A stretch of 64,000 bases of DNA, taken from positions 244,826,124 through 244,890,123 of the forward strand of contig NC_061514.1 of NCBI RefSeq assembly GCF_022539505.1. The letters run 5' to 3'. Shown one piece after another: positions 33,876-44,485 of this stretch. The stretch comes from Lolium rigidum (Eukaryota > Streptophyta > Magnoliopsida > Poales > Poaceae). Each line of letters opens with the position of its first letter. Position 1 is the stretch's first letter. The position numbers and the translations under genes are program-made. The notes beneath the pieces were generated by a model. That model did no database searches and was not told where the DNA came from. It saw nothing but the letters and a program-made list of their open reading frames with translations.

Positions 33876-34791
33876 TCCCCCCCTTGAAAAGCTTTGTCCT
33901 CAACACGTGAGGGTCTGGTAGAGAAGGTGACGTGATATGAACATGAGCATCACGTTTCTTTGCCATCTTGAAGTCTTTCCTGCCTACAACACCGCATTCT
34001 CCCTCTCGGCTTGCTTGACTTTATATAACACTTGGCACCTCCTTTCAACTCCACATGAAGTTGGACTTCAACGCCATCACTTTCTTCTAAGCAACTCTTG
34101 ATGGAAACCAGTGTTGCTGAACATGAACCTTCTCTGTACGACCCTGCAAAATATGAGTAATGCCTGGACAACAAAGTAGTCGAACACATCCATCGTTGCC
34201 TCTATGCATCCGCTGAGTGCCGCTAAGTAATGGGAGGCAGTGGCACTGATGCAGGGAGGTAGTGCCGCTAGTGACTGTCTCCTCTGACGCGCCTGCCTCC
34301 CTCGCGCATCCTAGAAGTGTCTTCAACACAAATATCATCAGTCTGAATACCTGCGTCAACACAGACTGGAAGTGTAATACATGTTGCAATATCCTTCCTC
34401 TCATCAATTACAGGCTTGACGTCAACCGGCTTGTCACCAACAAGTACAACTAGCTTGCCTTCTACAGGCATGGTTGAAGCATCACCAACATTGACGCTCT
34501 GCGCATCATGCACCTCATGCTTCTGTTTAGCTTTCTGCAACTTCTCCTTGGGTACCAACAACTCCACATCGAACTTAATTTGATCATCACTCATAGGCTT
34601 CAAAGTCCGCTATTTGCCATCATGCACAAAAGAATGTGTATTTTCTCTCCCAGCATGTAAAACATTGTGATCATACTGAAATGGATGCCCAAGTAACATC
34701 CCATACACCTCCAATGGCAACACATTGCACTCTATCTCAATAATATACTCACCAACTGTAAATTTCACAGCTATTCAACCACGCAAGATGC
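33876..34791 (-). pseudogene. Gypsy B internal region with protease C-terminal half (unit 2)
   Basis: Near-identical to 30953-31870. This copy stays next to the full CACTA, so its protease half joins across the insertion to the other half at 41083 onward. Confidence 0.8.
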
Positions 34792-35082
34792 TTACACAAG
34801 TAGGGAAAAGGCTATAGAGGCACGACTAATGGAAGCGGGCCCCAAACAGGGCACGCAACTAGTAAGCCAATAATGGCAGCATGCGGCATGTATCGTCATG
34901 CGACTAGTAAGTGGGGACCACCTGTGCAGACCTGTGCAGATGACAATAAATTTCCTGCAGCGGGTGAATTTGGCCGCATGTGTCAGGTATGAAGATAGTG
35001 GCAGCGCGCATCTATTGAGTACGTGACTGGTATTCGTTACCCATACATAACCAATGCACCATCGTCTCCTTTTCATGAGTGT

Positions 35083-36602
35083 TGATACATGCATTTTGTA
35101 TCATCATTATTGCTACATATAGAGTTAGTTTTCATTGTTATTTGCCTTCATACATTAATATTTATGCATTTTTAGATGATTTTCGAACTTTCCTACAAAG
35201 TCCCCTTCATTGGTATTTAATTTACGGGAGGCGAGAAAACCTCCTTTTTCGTATTTTATTTGTTTCGGCACTTTCGGATCGCAAAAATTTGAGGAAAAAT
35301 TACCGATTAGTTTTTCACCCGAAGGAAGGCCATGAGCGAAAGAAACAAGCGAGAAGGGCCACGAGATGCAAATGAGCACGGGTGGCGCAGCCCAACTTCC
35401 TGGCCATGCCACCTACACTCTTTCTTACCTCGGACATCTTTTCGGCCCCCCTTTTATCCCAAACGCTCCGTTTCGCCCAAAAACCTAAGCCATATTTTTC
35501 CCGAGATTTATTGAGGCGGCGGCTGAGGCGAAAGTCCTCTCCTACTCTAGGTGAGGGAAGATCCTGCTGCATCTGTGCCTCCGGTGAATGGGAAAGCGAC
35601 GCCATTGATATCCCCACTCCTCCTTGGCTTGGGAGGAGGCATCTCCATCAACATCTCCACAAGCACCATCATCACCACCATCACCATCTACGAGATCGAC
35701 GTCATCCCTCTCATAGTTTGTGTTGAATTGAACCCCGAGATATTTTTAGTGCTATTTCATGTTCGTGATTGGTACTTTGTCATTATTTGGTGGGGAGATT
35801 ATATATTCAGATTGTGTTGGAACCATTATGCCTTTGGTCCATATTATGTTTGTCACTTGCGAGTAGTTCCCCACATTCCTGAGGGCATAGGATGATCTGG
35901 CTATAATTCTATATGATAAATGGGTATTTGGTCAAGTTTTCTATCTTTCATGTTGTTCTATGATGGTTTTATGCGAACGTCGACTACATATTACTTCACC
36001 TATATGTGCTCATAGAGCTGCACTTTGATGTAATGCATTAGTGTTGGAGGGGTCGGAATAACAAAAACCGTCTTCCAACACTATGGGTTGCACTAGAGGG
36101 GTTTATGTCGGGGAACCTAAATCTTATTGCAATGATGGGACATTTATGTCTTAATGATTCCTATATGCACATGAAAATGGCTCTAGAACCCATCATAAGG
36201 GGTGTATTTGCACATGCTTATGGCTGCATCTAACTAAGACTCCGCCCCTAATTGAATAAAATCTGACAAGATATTTATCATGTTGTTTAGAACTCAGATA
36301 CTAGTGAATCCATGCCGCCCTCGGGAACCTTTGTCTCATATAAGAACACACAGACTTTATATTGTCCTCTTGCTGCATAGAGGATTGGGATTTTCTCTCA
36401 TTGAGAGCATTTACTTATTTGCTATTTACTTTCCGCACATTATTTTTATTGCAAAGTATATACCCAGAACACAAAAACTATTACTTTACTATTATTGTTG
36501 TCTTGTTATTTTGCTAACCAAAACCTTCAGCTTCTTGTGGATTTGACAACCTTTCTTTATTGAAAAGTACGACAATTGATCTCCTGCACTTGGGAGCCAT
36601 CA
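35083..36602 (+). mobile_element. Solo LTR, family H (1520 bp)
   Basis: Starts TGATACATGCATTTTG and ends GAGCCATCA, flanked by AGTGT on both sides (35078-35082 and 36603-36607). No internal retrotransposon sequence, so it is the product of LTR-LTR recombination. Its start resembles that of the solo LTR at 56972, suggesting related families (Sabrina/WHAM-like by recall). The partial copy 32162-33387 comes from the tandem duplication. Confidence 0.9.
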
Positions 36603-36607
36603 AGTGT

Positions 36608-37540
36608 GCACGATGTGTCAATGGTTGCACTGTATAAGACGATAAACATAGTGTAAGCGCACCAATATAGGTTATATATATATACATATATGCATGTACC
36701 TTGTCAAATTCTCTCAAAACAAAGAATTTTGCGAAGATTTTCGTTGATTGATCGTGGGAAGCTCCTATGGCAGAGCTTCTCAAAAATGTCTTATGCTTAT
36801 AGCTCTTTAGCTAGCACTTATAAAACTTCTTTGAGAAACTCGTCTTAGGATCAGATCCACGGAAGGGATATTATAGGGCAATTTTATTGGTAGCGTTTGT
36901 GGGTGCGGCACGCGGCTAATAATACTCGCATCGCACATTCCAGGCGCACGCAGGTGCTAGTTTAGCCTCAGCGTGGCCCCTCTTTTGGGCACGTGGCTAA
37001 TAACTTAACCGTAGCGTGCGGCTACCGCGGCACGCGACTACTAAATTATCTACACCGTGGTACTACTAATAGCCTCCTTCCTCTCTTTCCCTCATTCTGG
37101 ATCCAAATTCGCCCGAGCCAACACTAGCCGTCACCTTACCCGACACATCGCCGCCGCCATCTTCCTCGCCGCTGACCGCCCGCGCCGCTGCAACGGCCCC
37201 TCACCACCCGCGTGCGCCGCCTTTCCCTGACCGCCCGCGGTGCCGCCACCTTTCCCGCCCGCATCGCCGCCTTCCCCGACCGGTCACTGTCGTCGCCGCT
37301 GGTATGTTCGCTAACTATATGGATTAGCATTTGAGTTATGTAGATTTGTTTACTACCTATATAGAATTGTTTGATACTTATATGGATTTATATTCGAGCT
37401 ATGTAGATTTGTTTGCTACCTATATAGATTTGTTTGCTATCTATATAGATTTGTACCGTAGGATATAGAATTGTATGATGTAGTATGCTATGTAGATTTG
37501 TTTACTATCTATATGGATTTAAATCCTAATTAATATTTGT
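36608..37540. other. CACTA interior: subterminal repeats and GC-rich block
   Basis: CACTA-type GC-rich repeats at 36895-37060, then a GC-rich CCG-repeat stretch (37130-37300) resembling a gene 5' end, then AT-rich sequence with repeated ATATAGATTTGT-like phrases. No convincing gene. Confidence 0.5.
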
Positions 37541-37561
37541 CATATGTTGATGATTAGATGT

Positions 37562-37905
37562 TTTTGGCAGTGATCCTGGGATGGTGTCAGCGAGCCTTGT
37601 CATATGCACAAATACAAATCTTGTGTACCGTACTTGGCTCGCTGACCCCATCCCTATGATTTTTGGATCCAATATAAATATGAGGCCTCTTATTTGAAGT
37701 TTATTTTAAATCCCTAATTATTATTTGGCATATGAATGATGATTATTTTTTTGGCAGTGATCCTGAGATGGTGTCAGCGAGCCTTATCATATGCACAAAT
37801 ACAAATCTTGTGCACCGTACTTGGCTCGCTAACCCCATCCATGTGGTTTCTAGGTCCAATATAAATAGGAGGCCTTATTTGAAGTTCATTTTTGTGCCCA
37901 ATAGA
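37562..37905 (+). repeat. Two tandem copies of a ~185-bp hairpin-containing repeat
   Basis: Copy 1 begins near 37562 and copy 2 near 37747. Each has TTTTTGGCAGTGATCC, an arm with GATGGTGTCAGCGAGCC, a short AT-rich loop (AATACAAATC) and a second arm with GGCTCGCTGACCCCATC, then CCAATATAAATA. In copy 1 GTCAGCGAGCC and its complement pair perfectly and the flanking bases extend the pairing with few mismatches; in copy 2 the second arm has GGCTCGCTAACCCC. RNA from this strand would fold into stem-loops of about 90 nt. Confidence 0.75.
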
Positions 37906-38329
37906 TTTGTATGCTATAGTATGCTATAATTGTTAACATAACCCAACCGTTATGCAGCAAATGGCTTTTATGCATCGGTGCGCAGACTGTGGACAATATA
38001 GGTGCGCATGGATAAAAAGTTTGTCATACTTTTCAAAGAGGACAATAAAACCATGTCGGTATGTTTTATTCTAACTAGTTAGTTGTTCATATATATAGTT
38101 GTATCGACTTGTATCTTTGATGTAATTGTTGTTTCTTCCGTAATTGTGTTCAGGGTATCCCATGTAGCGCAAGACGTGACTTCACGGAGCATGTACATAG
38201 AAACATTAACCAATTGGAATGTTTGAAGTCATCATCCAGCAGAACATAGTGCCCACAGCGGAGAGGACCTTCGTTGTTGAAGTCACCAATGAGGCGAACC
38301 AAACCTACTTTCACGGGCGTAGTTGAAAG

Positions 38330-38524
38330 GTGATGATAGAACGCTATCGGATGGAGCCAGGGACTAAGTGTTATCTCTACTTGGATAATTTATACGGGGA
38401 GACCTTCTTGCACTACAAACAGCGGGACACCTCCTCCTCATCTGATGGTGAGTTCCACGACTCAAGAGATTCTGACGGGGTCGTTATTCATTACCCACCT
38501 GTGGAGCCGGAGCCGGAGGATTGA
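38330..38524 (+). CDS. Unrecognised 64-codon frame inside the CACTA
   Basis: MMIERYRMEPGTKCYLYLDNLYGETFLHYKQRD then an acidic Ser/Asp/Pro-rich tail ending VEPEPED. It could be the last exon of a captured host gene: sequence upstream (37960-38315) has protein-like stretches separated by GT/AG boundaries. No domain recognised. Confidence 0.3.
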   Translation: MMIERYRMEPGTKCYLYLDNLYGETFLHYKQRDTSSSSDGEFHDSRDSDGVVIHYPPVEPEPED

Positions 38525-38930
38525 TTTGGTCACTTGGCTATTGGGCTCAATGTATATAATGACTTGGTCACTAGCTTGCTAGGCTTGTAGTGTAATGATT
38601 TGATATATTGTGCTCAATGTAATGACTTGATCACTTGCTTGGCTTTGTAGTTTAACTAATGATTTGGTCACTTGGTTATTATATACCTGTGTATCTGATG
38701 CTGACTGGTAATTGATGTTATATATGTTTGCATATTATATATCTGTGTAAACAAGGGGAAAGGCCAGAAGACATAGGTACCCGCAGCATGCGGGATACTA
38801 GTCGCATGCCGCCTGGTGCGCTGCCAGTAACCTTAGTGGCAGCGTGCCCCGGGCGCATGCGACCGGTACTGGGAATACTAGCCGCGTGCCGGTAGGGCAC
38901 ACGACTAGTAGCTTGTACCACTGGCAAGGT

Positions 38931-41001
38931 TGAAAGGACACATATGCCTCCTAGAGGGGGGTGAATAGGCGATTTAAAACTTTTATGAGATGGGCTTAAC
39001 AATTGCGGAATAAAATTAGCGTTTACTTTGTCAAGCCGAAAACCTATATACTATGGTTTACCTATGTGCACCAACAACTTATTCTAAGCAAGATAAGCAA
39101 CTATGTGATAACAAGATATAAACATCTTCAAACACGAAGGCTATCACAAAGTAAAGTGCATAAGTAAAGAGCTCGGGTATAGAGCTCGGGTAAAGAGCTC
39201 CGCTATCACAAAGTTAATAAGGCACGCGGGAGACGATGATTTATCCCAAAGTTCACACTCTTGCGAGTACTAATCTCCATTGGAGAGGTGCGGTGGCTTA
39301 GTGCTCCCGAACGCCACAAGAGGCCTCATCTTGAGGTGTGGTTGCTCGACGCACACCAACGCCACAAAGGCCTCACCTCAAAATGCGGTGGTCACACCAC
39401 ACACCGAGCGCCACAAAGGTCTCACCTTATTCTCCGGTGACCCTCGCCACAAAGACCTAGGTCACGGTTCCACTAAGGGATTTCCTTCGAAGAGGAAACC
39501 GGGCACACATCCACAACTTAATTGGAGGCTCCCAAGAAATCACCACAAAGTCCTAAAATTCTTCTAGGGTTCCAAGAACCCAAGAGTAACAAGCTCCTCA
39601 CTTTCACTTCCACGAATCACCGTGCAAAGCTCAAACCGATGTACCAAATGCAATGGCAAGAACACCACAAGGAGGTTCAAGTCCTTCTCTCTCAAATTCC
39701 AACAATGCTACAAAAGCTATTGGGCGAATAGGAGAGGAAGAACAAATAAGAGGACACAAATTCTCCAAGATCTAGATCCCAAAAAATTCTCACAAAGAGA
39801 GGGATTTGATTTGGTGCAAATATAGATCTAGATCTCCTCTCTCTTTCCTCAAATATGAGCAATAAGCATGGAGGGATTTGTGGAGAGGGAGGTCTCAAGA
39901 TGCAACAATGGTGGAGAGGAAGAGGATAATGAAGAAGTAATTAAGAGAGAGAGAAAAAGGAAAGGCTTAAATAAGGGGGAGGGAATTATGCCCGTTGGGA
40001 TGGGGAGAAATCAAACCTGGGCCGGTAGTGCCGACAAGGCCCGGTGTCACTACCTCCCAGAACGCGGGCGAGTGGAGGGCAGGGTTGGGCAGGTAGTGCC
40101 GCCATGCGGCCCGGTAGTATCGTCCAAACGGGCTGGTAGTACCATTGAGCGGCCCGGCAGTGCTAGCTAGCCTGCCACCCCTTTTTCCTTCTTTTTCTTT
40201 TGAGTCAAATAGGAGGCAATATTAGAAACGCAATACCTTGAGCTAGGAATTCCAAATGGGATGAAACCAATTTTGTTGAAAATATGAAAACAAGTGATGG
40301 ATATTTTTCTATGATTTTAAGAGTGAAACCTCTAAACCCGGAGAACAGAGAAAAACTCCAATATCAAAAACGCAACAAGTGATATACCGTTTTCGATGAA
40401 CTAGAGATTGTCATGGAAATAACCACAAGATCTAGAACACCACATGGATAAGATCCAAATAACAACTAAGAAAGATGATACAAGCATGCAAAGGTTTGAG
40501 CTCCCTATGAATGAAGCGATCGAGTTACTCATTCATGAGCCCTCTTGATAGTATGACCACTATCCTATAAACCGGTATCCCAACTAAACAACGAAACCGG
40601 TAAGAAACAAACCCTATCAAGAGCAAACATTAACCTTGCATATTCCACTTGAGCTCGATGAAGATGATCTTGACCGTACCAAGATGGAACGCCTTTCTTG
40701 ATTGTGCTCGCACTATGAAGTCTTGCGGATTGCTTCCCCATAATCCACTATGGGAGAGCTTCTTCTTCTATGCATCTTCACATATCCATGATCATCATAT
40801 GGATGGAAAGCTTCAAGACCATGATCTCCTTGGTGTGGCTCATCTTGAACTTTCACCTTATTTCTTCTTATTGCAATCTTGAAGCCAACATATGGTTCAA
40901 GCATTGTCTATGGACAACTCCTTAAAATATAACTCAATGATTATTCTGTAGAGATTATAATTAATTACCAAAACCACACATGGGGGCTCCATGCACCTTC
41001 A
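38931..41001 (-). mobile_element. Solo LTR, family F (2071 bp)
   Basis: Starts TGAAAGGACACATATGCC and ends GGCTCCATGCACCTTCA. Flanks are AAGGT (38926-38930) and GAGGT (41002-41006), 4 of 5 matching, consistent with an aged target duplication. Read without it, the CACTA subterminal repeat is continuous (CTGGCAAGGT next to ACCAGTCGCGGG). The CTAGAGGGGGGTGAATAGG phrase near the left end is one I know from Triticeae repeats. Strand is inferred weakly. Confidence 0.85.
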
Positions 41002-41082
41002 GAGGTACCAGTCGCGGGCCGCCACCCACGACTGGTAGCCGAATTTGACACGCCGACGTTAGGCTTTTTCCTACTAGTGTTA

Positions 41083-41656
41083 GGTTCAGTAAGACGCCAT
41101 GTGGACAACCCCAATGATGCCACCATTGCCTTGTTTATTCCATTAGTACATCTACCACCATCAATCATTAACTTGCAAGCTTGGCCTTTTATCATACATT
41201 GAGTCTGAAATAAACTCCACCACTGACCCATGTCAACTATCTTGCAAGCAACATCATGTACCCTCTTGAGTTGGAGATTTAGCCCACTCAATGGTCAACC
41301 TCCTCCATGTTAGTGTTAGTGCACACCACCACCTTGTCCATCTCCATGGACTTCGCCATACATCTAGCACGCAGAAATTGGCTGAAATCGTCCCAACAAT
41401 ATGTTCCACCTATGATACCTTTCGCAAACCTTTCTTCACACCACCAACTAGAAACCACCTCATCCACTCCGGTATCAATAACATATTCAGTATGGCGACC
41501 AAAGTGATATTGAATGCACGACATCTTTCAAAGACACCGATCATATGGTATTCCCATGACTGCTATTCTTCAATCGTGGCATCAATGTCCAATCTCCACT
41601 TTATTGTAGTTGCATCGTATGCCGAACCAATCACAATAGGTGACAAGGTATTAACT
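41083..41656 (-). pseudogene. Gypsy B protease N-terminal half and upstream gag region
   Basis: On the minus strand 41291-41083 gives LFQTQCMIKGQACKLMIDGGRCTN, the gypsy protease active-site region, then ASLGLSTWRLTEP up to the CACTA target. It continues into the half at 34791. Upstream (41292-41656) is degraded and unassigned. Confidence 0.8.
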
Positions 41657-43449
41657 TGTCAATGCCTACAAGTTGTAGACTAGGGTTTCGCGGAAAGTAG
41701 AGGGAAAGTAGATCTCGAAGATTTTAGCCGAAAAGGTACTCAACTGCTAGAAACTAGGGTTGTGTTGACAATGAATCGATCGTTTCTTTCTCCCTCGACT
41801 CCCCCTTATATAGGAAGTGGAGCCAAGGGTTTCATGCCGTACAAGTTACAAACAGCGAGAGACTCTTTGAGTTCGTCCCGTAGAATAACAAATCTCTATT
41901 CCTAATCTATCTTCAACTTCCATATCGACGCTTTATTGGGCTTCCGGGCTTTGTAATCTTCGGGTCATGGTCCTTCAGTAATCCCCGGGTACCTTATTCG
42001 GCAGGCCCATTCGGGATGCCTATGTCAGTAGCCCCCGAGATTTTGCTTGAATCGTAGAGTTCAATAAAATCTCCTTCGTAAATCCAATCCATTCTTTCTT
42101 CGAGTTACCACACACTTTCTCCAAAATCTTTATATTTTGCGCAGGGATACTGGTAGATGGGGCTGGTTCATCTCACGGATCAGGTACCAATTAACTGCTG
42201 GCAAAGCCGCAAAAACCTACTTCAAGGTCAAGTCCCTGGGCTCGACCCCGGAATACTGGCGTAATTTGACATGTGCCGCTATAGGTCTTACCATAGGCCG
42301 AATTCTAGTCATATTTTATCTAGTACCTAACGCGTCCGTTAGGATTTTTCTTCGCATCTGTTGACATGGATAAAGTAGACGAGCGCATTCGGGTGCGGTA
42401 CCACGCCACACAAGACGGATCCCGGGGACTTACCTTCGTAAAATATTACGGCATTCAGAGATTTTTTCGCGGCGGACGAACTCTGAGAATATATTGTCGA
42501 GTGCCTTTTACGGCTGCTGGAATGGCATATTTATTCGGGTCATATGATGACTTAATATCTTGACCTCCCGATGGGAGTATATAAAGAGTTAGGTGTTAAC
42601 TTGAAAATGTAGTACGATACTCCTCATATTTCATTGGGTGCGCGACCAGCACTCCCGATGGGAGTAGCCCCCGAGGCTACAGCCAAGTGCTTGTACTTGG
42701 TTGTAGGCTTGACTTTTATTTTCTTGTCGCTATTTTGTCAGCTTCCCATCTTTTTCATTTTATCGGGTGCGCGACCAGCGCTGCCGATGGGAGTAGCCCC
42801 CGAGGCTACAAACAAGTACTTGGTTGTAGGCTCAATCTTTTCTATTTTTCATCAAATCAATATTTTCTTCTGCCACCTCTCCCTCTTATCAGAAATATGA
42901 ACCATATTTCTGATAAGAGTAGCCCCCGAGCGTATAAACAATACTTTGTATTTGATCTTAAGATCATGAAGTTTTTCTGGTCGGACCACTCGGGCTTTTC
43001 CTGTCGCTATATTTGATAGAAACACTCGACGTTTTCTTCGGAATGACATCACTGCTGACGATAGCCACGACCACCCCCTTGGAAACCACGGCTCCTGTCA
43101 CTTCTCTCAAACGTGGGTCCAAAGTTTTGCACGATCGACACGTTGCGCAAGTGGGGGACACACGTCCTCCGCAATTTCCGGCACGCGTGCAGTAATTCCT
43201 GTACAGTAACTTCACGCTGAAAAGACTATTGTACCCTTGGTGATACGCGTAAGGCGTAAGATCCATTCCTCTTTCATCCAACGGCGCGACGGATCGGTTC
43301 GTCTCTATAAAACCACCACTTCGTCTACCTTTTTCCCCTTCGTCGCGCCGCTCTTCTTCTTCCTCTCTCTGCTTCCACCATTGCCGCTCCTCTAAGCTCC
43401 TCGAGCCCTCGCTCTCTTTCGCGCCGCAGCTCCACCAAAGCGCTCCTCC

Positions 43450-44391
43450 ATGCCGCCGCGCATGAAGCTGACCAAACACATAGCGCCAGGCACTAACGCT
43501 CCAATGGACAAATCTGAGATCTCTGGATGGGAGTGCTCCAAGATCTCCAACGCGGACATGAGGATGCTCAAGAAACTTGGCCTGCTGGAGAAGCAGGACT
43601 CATTGATCTTCCCTGGCGACGAAAGCTTCCCACGTCCCCTCATCGGATATTGGGTAACTTTTATCGACCACCTTATTCGCGGCTTCTCTACCCCCATCCA
43701 CGAATTCCTTCGTGGTCTTCTCTTTGTTTACGGAATTCAGCTACACCAGCTGACCCCGAACTCCCTTCTCCATATCTCTATCTTCATCACTTTGTGCGAG
43801 TGCTTCCTCGACACCCATCCTCATTGGGGCCTGGGGAAGCGCATATTCTATCTCCGGCGCAACAACTCCCAAAACGTCATCTACAATGTAGGCGGCGTTT
43901 GCATTTGTGTTTGTCCTGATGTCCACTACTTCGGCGTCAAATTCCCCGACTCCGTCCAAGGGTGGCGCAAAAGATGGTTATACATCCAGGATGAGTGCAA
44001 AAACTCCCAGGAGTATGGCATTGCTCCCTTCGAAGCTGTCAAAGAAATTCTCAGGCGCCGATCTTGGGACGCCGAAGCCACTGCCGAAGAAAGGAAGGCC
44101 ACTGATGCCCTAATGAAGCGCATCCACCAGCTCCAGAACACCAATGGAAAGGAACTTTCGGGTCTCCAGATAACTGCTTACTTCCTTAGGATCAGGGTGC
44201 AGCCTCTTCAGGCTCGCAAAACCCCCCTTTGGAAGTACTCTAGCGAGAAAGATGTTGATCGTTTGTCCAAGGACCTCTCTGTGAAAGAATTGGAGAAACT
44301 CATCCGACATTTTTCCTCCTTGAGCAAGAAACACGAAGTTCCATTCTCCTGCCGTGTGGAGCCATACAGTGCCTCCCACGCTCTTCCCGAA
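43450..44391 (+). pseudogene. Gypsy C extra ORF, exon 1 ('putative gypsy type transposon' domain)
   Basis: 314 codons from MPPRMKLTKH to a GTAAGT donor at 44392. FPRPLIGYWVTFIDHLIRGFSTPIHEFLRGLLFVYGIQLHQLTPNSLLHISIFITLCECFL is the conserved core of the domain called 'putative gypsy type transposon' (Transposase_28 in Pfam, by recall), common in grass gypsy elements in addition to gag-pol. YNVGGVCICVCPD.HYFGVKFPDSVQGWRKRWLYI follows. Exon 1 itself is uninterrupted. The role is unknown; it is not the transposase of a DNA element. Confidence 0.75.
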
Positions 44392-44485
44392 GTAAGTACC
44401 TCCTTTGGTTCAAAGTCTATGTTTATCGACTGCTGTTTCATTTGCTCGTGTTCTTACTTTATTGCTTTTACTTAATGCTGCACAG

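Larger units (their letters stand above)
30466..36305. repeat. 2.92-kb tandem duplication of mixed LTR/CACTA sequence
   Basis: Unit 1 is 30466-33387 and unit 2 is 33388-36305, aligned over their full length with few differences. Each unit contains most of the gypsy B LTR, the protease-proximal internal region, the left end of the CACTA and most of a solo LTR. GAATCCA occurs at both parental breakpoints (30466 in the gypsy LTR, 36306 in the solo LTR) and at the junction (33388). The duplication is therefore later than both the CACTA and the solo LTR insertions. Confidence 0.93.
34795..41079. mobile_element. CACTA DNA transposon, non-autonomous, with two solo LTRs inside
   Basis: Terminal inverted repeats are CACAAGTAGGGAAAAGGC (left) and CACTAGTAGGAAAAAGCC (right, read inward), 15 of 18 matching. 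TTA flanks both ends (34792-34794 and 41080-41082), the 3-bp duplication expected for CACTA. GC-rich subterminal repeats with a GCATGCGACTAGTA-like core occur near both ends (34820-34920, 36895-37060, 38780-38920, 41005-41040). Without the inserted LTRs the element is about 2.7 kb. It has no recognisable transposase, so it depended on a relative. It lies in the protease of gypsy B, and removing it together with one TTA reconnects the protease frame. Confidence 0.92.

Noticed and set aside
36895..37060. End of a second CACTA element
   Set aside because: GC-rich subterminal-type repeats are present but there is no CACTA terminus or TTA flank, so it is treated as interior of the same element.
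37562..37905. CRISPR-like repeats or a tRNA pair
   Set aside because: Only two units, no spacer pattern, and the eukaryotic context rules out CRISPR; the fold is a simple hairpin, not a cloverleaf.
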